Source: Limosilactobacillus caecicola (GTDB taxonomy: Bacteria; Bacillota; Bacilli; Lactobacillales; Lactobacillaceae). From it: a DNA stretch of 64,000 bases. The DNA lies in contig NZ_CALPCI010000003.1 of the NCBI RefSeq assembly GCF_943192935.1, positions 124,001 to 188,000 on the forward strand, in the 5' to 3' direction. Below are positions 45,965 through 56,700 of this stretch, piece after piece. The first letter of the stretch is position 1. Each line of letters begins with the position of its first letter. A model generated the notes under the pieces. It worked only from the letters and a program-made list of their open reading frames with translations, did not search any database and was not told the origin of the DNA. Both the position numbers and the translations under genes were made by a program.

Positions 45965-47803
45965 TTATTCATGCAGGTGGTAACTGTATGTAGCGACCAC
46001 GATGTTTTGCCGTGAATTCAATACCGTCCGCAATCTTAAACTAGTTTGGTTATGCAAAGCTAGTTGCCATGGTCGTTTGGGAACGAATTGCGGCACTAAG
46101 ACAGTGGTCGAGTAATTCCGTGCTTCCGCCCGTTTAGCAATGACGTCCACAAACCGTAACGTCGGTGTTGCGATCGAACGGTATGACGAGTGAATGTCAA
46201 CGAAACGGACATCTGGATATTCAGCCTTAAATTCATTGGCGGTTTTGTGTTCTTTTCCTGGATTTTCATCAAAGGACACGTGCATGGCAATGACGTAATC
46301 ACCGATGGACCGGGCGTAATTAATTGCCCCCCGGGTCACCCGTGTGACGTTCCCGACCAAAACAATCACGGTCGAGCCGTCGTAATCATGCAATTGCACA
46401 GCGGTCTTTTCAGCAACCCGTAATTGCTTACCAACCTTAATGTAGTGGCTATGGATCTTATAGAACATCCATAAGAGGACTGGCATGATGATCAGGTATG
46501 GCCAGACATTTTCGAAGTGTTGCCAGAACAAGGCTAAGACCAGGCTCAGTGAAATCAAAGCCCCAACACAGTTGATGAATGATTTGCCGAGCCAGATTCC
46601 TTGACGTTCACGGAACCAGTGAATAATCATCGCTGATTGTGACAAGGTAAACGGTACGAAAACACCAACTGCGTACAGTGGAATTAACATACTGGTTTGA
46701 CCATGGAAAATGAGGATCAGGACAATGGCCCCCACCGCTAAGGAGATAATTCCATTAGAGTAGCCTAGCCGGTCCCCACGGTCCATGAAGGCATGGGGTA
46801 AAAACTTATCCTTGGCCATGTTGTAGGCCAAAATTGGAAAGGCCGAAAAACCAGTGTTGGCAGCCACCGCCAGAATCATGGCAGTGGATAATTGCAAGAG
46901 GTAAAAGCCAAGCCCATGGCCACCAAAAATCTTGGTCCCAATTTGAGAAAGCACCGTCACTTTCGCGTTTGGCACAATTCCCAGGTAGAAGCCAAAGAAG
47001 ATAATGGCAATAAAGAAGAAGGCCAAAATGGCACTCATAATCGCCAAAGTCGTCGAAGCATTCTTTTCCTTTGGTTCATTAAAGTTTGGCACGGCATTAC
47101 TTACCGCTTCAACCCCCGTTAGGGATGAAGAACCAGCTGAGAAGGCCCGAACAAACAGCACAAAGGTCATGCCAGCAACCGGGGTCCCATAATCAGCGGG
47201 TGCTTGGTAACTAATGTGACCAGTCGCAATGTTGACTGCGCCGACAATAACCATAATAAAGATCATGATGACGAAGAAGTACACCGGGACGGTCAAAAAG
47301 TTTGCGCTTTCGCTCATCCCCCGCAGGTTCATAAACATAATCATTAGTACCAAGAAAATGGAAATTGGCACGGAGAACTTATAGAGTGCTGGGATCGCAG
47401 ACGTAATCGCTTCAGTCCCTGACGTGACAGAAACGGCAACGGTCAACATGTAGTCAACTAATAGCGAACCACCAGCAATCAAACCTCCCGTCTTCCCCCA
47501 GTTTCTGGTAGCAACCACGTACGCACCACCACCACTCGGGTAGGCATGGATAATCTGTTGGTAAGAGAGCGTAATTGCCAGCAACAGAACCAGCACGATT
47601 GCCGCAATTGGAATGGAATACCAAATTGCCATCGCTGATAAAGTCACCAAAACCGTTACGATTTGTTCAGGACCATAAGCCACTGACGAAATTGCGTCTG
47701 ATGAAAGCATTGCAAGTGCTTTAAATTTGGTTAAATGGGTTTTCCCTTCATCGAGTGTTTTCAAAGGTTTCCCAATTAAAACACGTTTTAAATAACGCCA
47801 CAT
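45965..47803 (-). CDS. kimA: KimA-like high-affinity potassium importer (APC superfamily)
   Basis: A 612-residue permease with about 12 helices and a C-terminal cytosolic domain (about 460-612). The sequence follows the Bacillus KimA pattern closely: start WRYLKRVLIGKPLK, LTKFKALAMLSSDAISSVAYGPEQI, YPSGGGAYVVA, IAGGSLLVDYMLTVAVSVTSGTEAITSAIPAL, and GVEAVSNAVPNF. In Bacillus it is a K+/H+ symporter inhibited by c-di-AMP. ATG at 47803 follows GAGGAG. I saw no ydaO-type riboswitch in the short leader. Confidence 0.88.
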   Translation of the reverse strand: MWRYLKRVLIGKPLKTLDEGKTHLTKFKALAMLSSDAISSVAYGPEQIVTVLVTLSAMAIWYSIPIAAIVLVLLLAITLSYQQIIHAYPSGGGAYVVATRNWGKTGGLIAGGSLLVDYMLTVAVSVTSGTEAITSAIPALYKFSVPISIFLVLMIMFMNLRGMSESANFLTVPVYFFVIMIFIMVIVGAVNIATGHISYQAPADYGTPVAGMTFVLFVRAFSAGSSSLTGVEAVSNAVPNFNEPKEKNASTTLAIMSAILAFFFIAIIFFGFYLGIVPNAKVTVLSQIGTKIFGGHGLGFYLLQLSTAMILAVAANTGFSAFPILAYNMAKDKFLPHAFMDRGDRLGYSNGIISLAVGAIVLILIFHGQTSMLIPLYAVGVFVPFTLSQSAMIIHWFRERQGIWLGKSFINCVGALISLSLVLALFWQHFENVWPYLIIMPVLLWMFYKIHSHYIKVGKQLRVAEKTAVQLHDYDGSTVIVLVGNVTRVTRGAINYARSIGDYVIAMHVSFDENPGKEHKTANEFKAEYPDVRFVDIHSSYRSIATPTLRFVDVIAKRAEARNYSTTVLVPQFVPKRPWQLALHNQTSLRLRTVLNSRQNIVVATYSYHLHE

Positions 47804-47916
47804 AGTTACTCTCCTCAAAAGTAATAAGTCACAGGCTATTCTACTCCACCCGCTCTTAAAATATCTACCATTTTCATAAAATATTTTCTGCTAATGATCC
47901 GGATAAGATACAAAAA

Positions 47917-47941
47917 AGTCGATGACAGCTAGCCATCGACT
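47917..47941 (-). terminator. Intrinsic terminator after groEL
   Basis: 8-base stem AGTCGATG/CATCGACT (47917-47924 with 47934-47941) around a 9-base loop, followed on the minus strand by six T. Confidence 0.87.
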
Positions 47942-47962
47942 CTTGAGTTAAATTGTCTAATT

Positions 47963-49600
<1,638 letters not shown>

Positions 49601-49643
49601 TTATTCACCTCATTAAAAATGATAACTTTGCTTTGCCCCAAAT

Positions 49644-49928
49644 TTAGTCCACAATCGCAACTAAATCCTTGTCATGAACAACCAGGTACTTGTCGCCTTG
49701 GTATTCAACTTCATTACCGGCATACTTATCAAAGAGTACAGTGTCACCAACTTTGACACTAACGGGAACCTTCGTCCCATTATCTAAAGTGCGACCGTCA
49801 CCAACCGCGACAACTTCGCCAGTCGTTGGCTTGTCCTTGGCATTGGAAGCTAATACGATGCCCCCAACAGTTTCTTCTTTTTCTTCAGCGGCTTTCAGAA
49901 CCACGCGATCTCCTAATGGTTTTAACAC
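49644..49928 (-). CDS. groS: Co-chaperonin GroES
   Basis: The 94-residue lid of the chaperonin. It begins [34 protein letters not shown], contains the mobile loop with GGIVL, and ends [17 protein letters not shown]. The start is GTG at 49928 with GGAGGG seven bases upstream. A CIRCE element and a CtsR box control the promoter. It forms the groES-groEL operon. Confidence 0.98.
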   Translation of the reverse strand: MLKPLGDRVVLKAAEEKEETVGGIVLASNAKDKPTTGEVVAVGDGRTLDNGTKVPVSVKVGDTVLFDKYAGNEVEYQGDKYLVVHDKDLVAIVD

Positions 49929-49987
49929 GTTAATCCCTCCATATATCTAAGTCTTTTACTAATTCACAAGATTGTAATTGAAGTTCA

Positions 49988-50014
49988 TTAGCACTTGAAC
50001 ACCTCAAGTGCTAA
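49988..50014. promoter_or_regulatory. CIRCE element (HrcA operator) of groES-groEL
   Basis: TTAGCACTT-N9-AAGTGCTAA, an exact 9-base inverted repeat with 9-base spacer. It differs from the classical TTAGCACTC form by one base per arm. It lies just downstream of the transcription start, the standard HrcA position. Confidence 0.93.
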
Positions 50015-50025
50015 TCACATTATCT

Positions 50026-50053
50026 AGTATATCATCATGTTTGCTAATTACAA
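50026..50053 (-). promoter_or_regulatory. groES-groEL promoter
   Basis: Minus-strand TTGTAA (50053-50048), 16 bases, and TATACT (50031-50026), with CIRCE downstream and the CtsR box just upstream. Confidence 0.75.
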
Positions 50054-50060
50054 CCAAAAG

Positions 50061-50077
50061 TTTGACCTTTTTTGACT
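50061..50077. promoter_or_regulatory. CtsR box upstream of the groESL promoter
   Basis: TTTGACC-TTT-TTTGACT is two CtsR heptads in tandem with three-base spacing, ending eight bases upstream of the -35. Combined with CIRCE it implies dual heat-shock control by CtsR and HrcA. Confidence 0.82.
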
Positions 50078-50083
50078 AATTAA

Positions 50084-50109
50084 AAAGCGGGTTCGTGAAA
50101 ACCCGCTTT
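50084..50109 (-). terminator. Intrinsic terminator after rex
   Basis: 10-base perfect stem (50084-50093 with 50100-50109), followed on the minus strand by TTTAATTAG. It sits between rex and the CtsR box. Confidence 0.75.
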
Positions 50110-50125
50110 ACCGAACTGTTTCGGC

Positions 50126-50776
50126 CTATTTTTCATTTTGTTCGTTAACGTGATTACTTTCAATAAAGTAAATTAACGTTTGCAATTCATTGGTTAAATC
50201 AATGTTTTGCACCTGGACATTATCAGGAACCGATAACCGCACCGGCGAGAAGTTGAGAATCCCATGGACACCAACTTCGACGAGGTCGTCCGTCACCTTT
50301 TGTGCTTGGGAAGCCGGAACCGTTAAAATAACCACATCAATTTGTTGTTCCTTAATCTGCTTTTTCAACTCATCAGCTGGGTAAACCGGGATCCCACTCT
50401 TGATCGTATTGGCCAATGCCGGTTTCGGATCAAAAGCAGCACTAATCCGTAAATTGGTACTTTGGTGGAAGTTGTAGTTCATCAAGGCACTTCCTAAACT
50501 CCCGACCCCGACTAATGCGACGCTGGTCAACTTATCCTGATTCAAAATTCCCTTAAAAAACTTGATTAAGCTTTCAACATCATAACCGTAACCACGCTTT
50601 CCCAACTCACCAAAGTACGAGAAATCCCGTCGAATAGTGGCCGAGTCAACTTGCACAGCCTCTGATAATTCAGTCGAAGAGACCCGCCGTTTGTTAGCGT
50701 TCAACAAAGCGTTTAAATACCGGTAATAAACAGGTAAGCGTTTTGCCGTGGCCCGCGGTATTTTGCGAGTTGGCAT
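50126..50776 (-). CDS. rex: Redox-sensing transcriptional repressor Rex
   Basis: Rex (216 residues) represses fermentation and redox genes and leaves DNA when NADH rises. The winged helix (about 1-75) contains [39 protein letters not shown]. The Rossmann domain begins [16 protein letters not shown] (about 83-98). The C-terminal swapped helix is present. ATG at 50776 follows GGAGG at eight bases; an in-frame ATG 14 codons upstream is less likely. It diverges from the ABC-F gene. A Rex-like palindrome lies in its leader (50850-50867). Confidence 0.95.
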   Translation of the reverse strand: MPTRKIPRATAKRLPVYYRYLNALLNANKRRVSSTELSEAVQVDSATIRRDFSYFGELGKRGYGYDVESLIKFFKGILNQDKLTSVALVGVGSLGSALMNYNFHQSTNLRISAAFDPKPALANTIKSGIPVYPADELKKQIKEQQIDVVILTVPASQAQKVTDDLVEVGVHGILNFSPVRLSVPDNVQVQNIDLTNELQTLIYFIESNHVNEQNEK

Positions 50777-50849
50777 ACTTATTCCTCCATTCATTGAAAA
50801 GTTCATTTGTGAATTCATCCATCTGATATTTTAGCAATTATTTTGGACT

Positions 50850-50867
50850 TTGTGAACCTTTTTGCAA
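50850..50867. promoter_or_regulatory. Possible Rex operator
   Basis: TTGTGAA-N4-TTTGCAA matches the Rex consensus TTGTGAA-N4-TTCACAA at about 14 of 18 bases, in the divergent gap between rex and the ABC-F gene. Four bases further is the exact inverted repeat AACTTC-N6-GAAGTT (50871-50888). Possible autoregulation. Confidence 0.38.
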
Positions 50868-50900
50868 GAAAACTTCAATTTAGAAGTTCACACCATTTTA

Positions 50901-50909
50901 TGCTAAAAT
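50901..50909 (+). promoter_or_regulatory. Extended -10 promoter of the ABC-F gene
   Basis: TGCTAAAAT (TG-N-TAAAAT) lies 43 bases upstream of the ATG. No clear -35. Confidence 0.42.
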
Positions 50910-50952
50910 CTCTTTAGAATATTATTACTACGCAAATAAACGAGGTTTTTCA

Positions 50953-52890
50953 ATGCTATTATTGCAAGCCAACAACGTTGAACGCCGCTTCGGCGCCGAC
51001 GTCTTATTTCACAATGTCAACATGCAAATCGATGAGCATAGTCGCACCGCCCTCGTGGGTCGCAACGGGGCTGGGAAGACGACCCTGTTAAAGATGATTG
51101 CCGGGATTACCGAACCGGACGAAGGAGTTATTTCAAAAGCTCATGGTTTAACAATCGGCTACCTAGCGCAGGACCAGGGACTTGATTCACAAAATACGAT
51201 CTGGGCGGAACTAGATCGCGTTTTCGCACCACTTCACCAGATGGAACAATCGATCCACAACTTAGAAAACCAGCTGGCCACGATCGATAGTGCGTCGCCG
51301 GAGTACCAAAACGTTATTAAGCAATATGATGACCTGCAGACGACGTTCAAAGAACGTGGTGGATTTGAATATGCTTCCAAAATGCGCGGGGTGCTGACCG
51401 GTTTTGGCTTTGATGAAACCATGTATGATTTACCGATTAATTCCCTCTCCGGCGGTCAAAAAACTAAATTGGCCTTAGCCAAAATTTTATTGCAGGAACC
51501 CCAATTATTGATCCTTGACGAACCGACCAACCACCTCGATATGAACGTTTTAAGCTGGCTGGAAGATTACCTAAGGGGCTACAATGGTTCGGTCCTGGTT
51601 GTTTCACACGACCGTTATTTTCTCGACCGGATTGTCAACCAGGTTTACGACCTAGAAAACCATACTTTAACCCACTATACCGGGAATTATTCTGCATTTA
51701 TGAAGGAAAAAGCGGCCCGTCTAAAAGCGGCCATGAAACACTACGACCAGCAGCAAAAAGAAATTAGTAAGCTGGAAGATTTCGTAAATAAAAACCTGGT
51801 CCGCGCATCAACGACGAAACGGGCGCAAGCACGGCGCAAACAATTGGAAAAAATGGATCGGATGGAACGCCCCACGACTGATGACCGCTCCATTCATTTC
51901 TCATTCCATTCTGATAAGGAAAGCGGCAATGAAGTGCTCGACGTTGATAGTTTAAAAGTTGGTTATGCTGAAAAGGTGCTTGCCGGCCCGCTAACCTTTC
52001 AAGAACGGAAAGGCCAACGAATTGGAATTATTGGTCCCAATGGGATTGGTAAATCAACCCTTTTGAAAACCATTTTGCATAAAATCCCCGCCATCAGTGG
52101 CGAAATTAAAATTGGCGCCAATGTCGAAATTGGTTACTACGACCAGGAGCAACAACAACTCCATCCTGACAAAACGGTGCTCGATGAAGTCTGGGATGAC
52201 CATCCAGAAGTTCCCGAAACGGAAATCCGTTCACTGCTCGGTAGCTTCCTTTTCGTTGGTGACGACGTCTTTAAGACCGTCAAAGAACTGAGTGGTGGGC
52301 AAAAGGCCCGCTTAGAGTTAACCAAGTTGTCCTTCCAACCAATCAACTTCCTGATTTTGGATGAACCGACCAACCACCTGGACATTGATAGTCGAGAAGT
52401 TCTCGAAACCGCCATTAATGAGTTTTCTGGAACAGTCCTGTTTGTCTCCCACGACCGGTACTTTCTGAATCAAGTCTCCACGGATATTCTCGATATGTCT
52501 GCCACTGGGATTCACCACTATGAAGGTAACTATGATGACTTCCTTGAACAGACTGCGACCACTAGTGTCTCTGAACAAACACCAACGCAAAATTCTCCAC
52601 AGTCAACAACCACTAAATCCGCAGCTCAGCAATCCTATCAAGCTAGCAAGCAAGAACAGCGGGCCCGCCGGAAATTACAACGGACAGTTGATAAATACGA
52701 ACAAGAAATGGACGAATTGCAGCAACAACATGACCAAGTCGAAGAACAAATGGCAAATCCAGAAATTGCCACTGATATTGCAAAACTCAGCGACCTCCAA
52801 AAGCAGCTGGATGAATTGCAAACTCAATTGGACCAGGCCGAAGAAAATTGGACACTGGCCGCTGAAGAATTAGAAGAATTTGACCAATAA
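50953..52890 (+). CDS. ydiF: ABC-F family ATPase (YdiF/Uup type)
   Basis: A 645-residue soluble protein with two ABC domains and no membrane segments. Walker A motifs are VGRNGAGKTTLL (about residue 35) and IGPNGIGKSTLL (near 360). Signatures are LSGGQKTKLALAK and LSGGQKARLELTK. A PtIM-like linker lies between the domains. The C-terminal ~100 residues form a coiled coil (QEQRARRKLQRTVDKYEQEMDELQ...). ABC-F proteins act on the ribosomal E site. Position beside rex and gro matches Bacillus ydiF, so I use that name. No antibiotic-resistance role is implied. Confidence 0.9.
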   Translation: MLLLQANNVERRFGADVLFHNVNMQIDEHSRTALVGRNGAGKTTLLKMIAGITEPDEGVISKAHGLTIGYLAQDQGLDSQNTIWAELDRVFAPLHQMEQSIHNLENQLATIDSASPEYQNVIKQYDDLQTTFKERGGFEYASKMRGVLTGFGFDETMYDLPINSLSGGQKTKLALAKILLQEPQLLILDEPTNHLDMNVLSWLEDYLRGYNGSVLVVSHDRYFLDRIVNQVYDLENHTLTHYTGNYSAFMKEKAARLKAAMKHYDQQQKEISKLEDFVNKNLVRASTTKRAQARRKQLEKMDRMERPTTDDRSIHFSFHSDKESGNEVLDVDSLKVGYAEKVLAGPLTFQERKGQRIGIIGPNGIGKSTLLKTILHKIPAISGEIKIGANVEIGYYDQEQQQLHPDKTVLDEVWDDHPEVPETEIRSLLGSFLFVGDDVFKTVKELSGGQKARLELTKLSFQPINFLILDEPTNHLDIDSREVLETAINEFSGTVLFVSHDRYFLNQVSTDILDMSATGIHHYEGNYDDFLEQTATTSVSEQTPTQNSPQSTTTKSAAQQSYQASKQEQRARRKLQRTVDKYEQEMDELQQQHDQVEEQMANPEIATDIAKLSDLQKQLDELQTQLDQAEENWTLAAEELEEFDQ

Positions 52891-52895
52891 ACACC

Positions 52896-52930
52896 AAACA
52901 GGGAAGCCCGACTCGCGGGCTTCCCTGTTT
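52896..52930. terminator. Bidirectional intrinsic terminator
   Basis: Perfect 15-base GC-rich stem (52896-52910 with 52916-52930) with a 5-base loop, between the convergent ABC-F and birA genes. Confidence 0.92.
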
Positions 52931-52941
52931 TTCATCATGCT

Positions 52942-53703
52942 TCAATATTGAACCTTGATCACTTCACCATCACTAAAGGCCTGGTAGTAATGGTCAGTGG
53001 TTTCTAAAACTAGCCGTCCCTGCTCATCAATGCCCCGCACCTGACCGGTAACGGCACGGTCGGCTAACTGGAGTGTGACCTCATGGTCGCGAATAATCAA
53101 GCGCTGCTTATACTCATCGATAAACTTGCCAGATTGATAATCCTGCTTTAAGCGCCACACGTTCTGAATGATATCTGCCGCCAGGCAGTTCCGGTCAATC
53201 GGCGTATGGCCAATGCTGGCAACTTGATTAGCGATCTCATCAGGAAAATCCACGGTACTCAAATTAATGCCGATTCCAACAATCCAGCTGAGCTTTGTCC
53301 CGGTCATTTGAGCTTCGACCAGAATTCCGCAAACCTTTTTATGACTAAGGTAAACGTCGTTGACCCATTTCACACCTAAATGTTTTCCCGGGTAATAATT
53401 TTCCAGCACATTAGCAATCGTATTCGCCAGGCCCGTCGTAAATAGCCCAGCCTTCGGCATTTCTGCAACCGGAATGTTAGGTAAACTAATACTCAAGTAG
53501 AGTCCCGTATATTCTGGTGAAAAGAACTTCCGCGCTCTTTTCCCATATCCAGCCGTTTGCTGTTCGGCGAGAAAAGCCGCTGGAACCGAATCATCACTTT
53601 GCTTGGCCCACTGTTGGGTTGATGGCACTGATTGGGCCACCAACACTTTTCCCGGGAAATGATCTCCTAAATATTGGGCAATTTGCCCTTGATCAAGTTT
53701 CAT
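52942..53703 (-). CDS. birA: Biotin--[carboxylase] ligase (BirA without HTH domain)
   Basis: Attaches biotin to the BCCP lysine. The 253-residue protein has the ligase core QTAGYGKRARKFFSPEYTGLYLSISL (biotin and ATP-binding), GVKWVNDVYLSHKKVCGILVEAQ, and IVGIGINLS, plus a small C-terminal SH3-like domain. The DNA-binding N-terminal domain of E. coli-type BirA is missing, so it is not a repressor. AAGGAG precedes the ATG. It directly follows pyc, its likely client (Lys near residue 1111). Confidence 0.92.
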   Translation of the reverse strand: MKLDQGQIAQYLGDHFPGKVLVAQSVPSTQQWAKQSDDSVPAAFLAEQQTAGYGKRARKFFSPEYTGLYLSISLPNIPVAEMPKAGLFTTGLANTIANVLENYYPGKHLGVKWVNDVYLSHKKVCGILVEAQMTGTKLSWIVGIGINLSTVDFPDEIANQVASIGHTPIDRNCLAADIIQNVWRLKQDYQSGKFIDEYKQRLIIRDHEVTLQLADRAVTGQVRGIDEQGRLVLETTDHYYQAFSDGEVIKVQY

Positions 53704-53726
53704 AATAACTCCTTATAGCAAACAGA

Positions 53727-53767
53727 AGGGTGACCAAGGAAGCGGCTAATCGCTTCTTGGTCACCCT
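53727..53767 (-). terminator. Hairpin between pyc and birA
   Basis: Long stem of 17 pairs with one bulge (53727-53744 with 53751-53767). Minus-strand T-content after the hairpin is modest (TTCTGTTTGC), so partial read-through into birA is possible. Confidence 0.7.
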
Positions 53768-53777
53768 CCCGGTTTTT

Positions 53778-56700
53778 TTATTCATCCGCCTTAAGTTGAA
53801 TCAACAAGTCTTGGCTATCCATTACGGCACCCTCGCTGGCGTAGATTTTTTCAACCGTGCCATCAAACGATGCTTTAATCGTCGTTTCCATCTTCATGGC
53901 TTCGGTAACAATCAGGGCATCACCCTTCTTGACGTGTTCACCCTCCTTAACGAGGATTTCAACGACCGTCCCATTCAGCGGCATCCCAATTTGACCGGGG
54001 TCGCTTGGGTCCGCCTTTGGGACCTTGACCTTGACGTCGGCGTGTGTTTGATCTTCAACCGGTAATTCAACTTGTTCACCATCAACGGCAAAGAAGAGGT
54101 GCCGGTTGCCGTCAACATCCACATCAGAGATGGAGTCTAACCGCAAAATTTCGGTTTTACCAGGTGCCAAGTGGACGTGGACCGTTTCACCAGGACGCAT
54201 GCCTTGGTAGAAGGTGTTCGTATCGAGCACACCAATCCGGCCATATTGTTGGTGACGTTTGTAGTAATCCAAGTAAACTTCTGGATACAGGACGTAGGAG
54301 ATAACTTCCTCTTCACTTGGTTGGCGACCAATTGCTTGTTCAAGCTTGTCAGTTTCCTTGACAAAGTCCACCGGCGCAGCTAAGCTTCCTGGCCGGACGG
54401 TAATTGCCTTTTGGCCCTTGAGGACGACTTCTTGAAGTTGCTTTGGAAAACCACCGTATGGTTGACCCAGGTCACCAGCAAAGAAGTTAACAACAGATTC
54501 TGGGAAGTCCAGCGTCTTGCCACGTTCCAAGATGTTGTCAGCCGTCAAATTATTTTGAATCATAAAGATTGCCAGATCTCCGACAACCTTTGAACTCGGG
54601 GTTACCTTGACGATATCCCCGAGTAACTGATTAACCACCCGGTACATTGCCTTGACCTGTTCAAAGTCATCAATTCCCAGCGACTTGGCTTGTTGTTGCA
54701 GGTTTGAATACTGACCACCAGGCATTTCGGTTTGATAAAGATCGGGAAGTGGTGCATCAATCCCATTGGCAAAATCATCGTAGAGTGGCCGAATTCCCGC
54801 CCAGTATTGGTTAATCTTTTCAACGTTATCAATGTTCAGTTCTGGTTGCCGGTCATTACCTTCCAAGCTGTAGTAAAAACTACTCATGCTCGGTTGACTG
54901 GTGGTGCTAGACAAGGCACTCATGGCAACGTCAACGACGTCGACTCCCGCCCGAGTAGCTTGGTCATAGGTCGCCACACCATTGCCAGTCGTATCGTGGG
55001 TGTGTAAGTGAACTGGCAGGTCATATTTAGCCTTCAATTCACCTACTAATTCATAGGCAGCTTCCGGCTTCAATAGGCCGGCCATATCTTTAATGCCGAG
55101 AATTTGTGCACCCGCGTCAGCCAGTTGGCCAGCTAATTGCTTATAATAATCCAAGGTGTACTTGGTTTCATGAGGACTCAGTAAGTCACCCGTGTAACAC
55201 ATCGTTCCTTCAGCAATCTTACCGGTATCACGAACGTACTCGATACTCTTTTGCATTTGTTCAACCCAGTTTAGGCTGTCAAAGATCCGGAAGACGTCGA
55301 CCCCGTCAGTGGCACTTCGGTCAATAAATTTCTTTAAAACATTGTCTGGGTAGTTCTTGTAACCAACAGCATTGGAACCCCGCAATAGCATTTGCAAGAG
55401 AGTGTGTGGCATCCGCTTCCGTAAAGCCTTTAACCGTTCCCATGGATCTTCGCCTAAGAAACGGTAAGCAACGTCAAATGTGGCTCCACCCCAAACTTCA
55501 GCAGAAAAGACGTTTGGTAACGCCCGATCATAAATGTCGGCTACCGGCAACATGTCATGAGTCCGCATCCGCGTCGCAAACAAACTTTGGTGTGCGTCAC
55601 GCATGGAGGTATCGGTGAGCAAGACTAACTTTTGCTTCTTCACCCAATCCATTGCTGCGGCCGTACCTTCGCGATCCAGCACGTCCTTGGCATTCACAAT
55701 TGGTAATAAGCCATCGGTCGTCAACTGCATTGGGGCCAACTTCACGTCAGCCTGGTTAACCTGATCACGCCGTTTTACGCCGTTGAATCCATTGACCGTC
55801 ACGTCCCCCACGTAGTTTAACAGTTGCTGTTGGGTATCAGCTTGGTGATCAAACTTAAAGAGCGATGGGGTTTGATCAATAAAGGTTGTGTGGGCTTCCC
55901 CCTTTTGGAAAGTTGGGTTCTTCAAAACGTTGAGCATGAATGGAATATTCGTCTTGACACCCCGAATTTGAAATTCATTGAGGACCCGGATCATCTTTTC
56001 AACGGTGTTGTGGAAAGTCCGCGCGTGGACACAGGCCTTAACCAATAACGAGTCAAAGTAAGGGGTGACGACGGCTCCGGCATAGGTATTCCCACCATCT
56101 AACCGGACCCCGTTACCACCTGGTGACCGGTAGGTAAGAATCTTCCCGGTATCAGGCATGAAGTTGTTTTCCGGATCTTCGGTCGTGACCCGACATTGAA
56201 TGGCGTACCCATTCATCGTCAGTTCATCTTGGGCTGGCAAATGCAGGTCCTTGTGTAAATCAGCCCCCGCCGCAATCCGAATTTGGGAACGCACAATGTC
56301 GACCCCAGTGATTAATTCCGTCACCGTGTGTTCAACCTGGATCCGTGGGTTAACTTCGATAAAGTAAAAGTTATCTTTGGTAACCAGGAATTCGACCGTC
56401 CCAGCGTTTTGGTAATGAACGCCCTTCATTAACCGCACGGCAGCGTCACAAATTTCTTTCCGGCGCTGGTCATCTAAGGCTAAACTTGGCGCAAATTCGA
56501 TCACCTTTTGGTTCCGCCGTTGTACTGAACAATCCCGCTCAAACAGGTGCATCACATGCCCGTGTTCGTCCGCCAATATCTGCACTTCAATGTGCTTGGG
56601 ATTCTCTAAGTATTTTTCAACATAGAGTTCATCGTCCCCAAACGACGCCTTGGCTTCACTTCGGGCCCGATCATAGGCGGTCTTCAATTCTTCATCATCC

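Noticed and set aside
47804-47916. c-di-AMP (ydaO) riboswitch before kimA
   Set aside because: The leader is too short after the groEL terminator and shows no matching paired elements by eye.
54137-54364. Minus-strand ORFs inside pyc in a second frame
   Set aside because: Overlap the conserved carboxyltransferase region out of frame, without ribosome sites.
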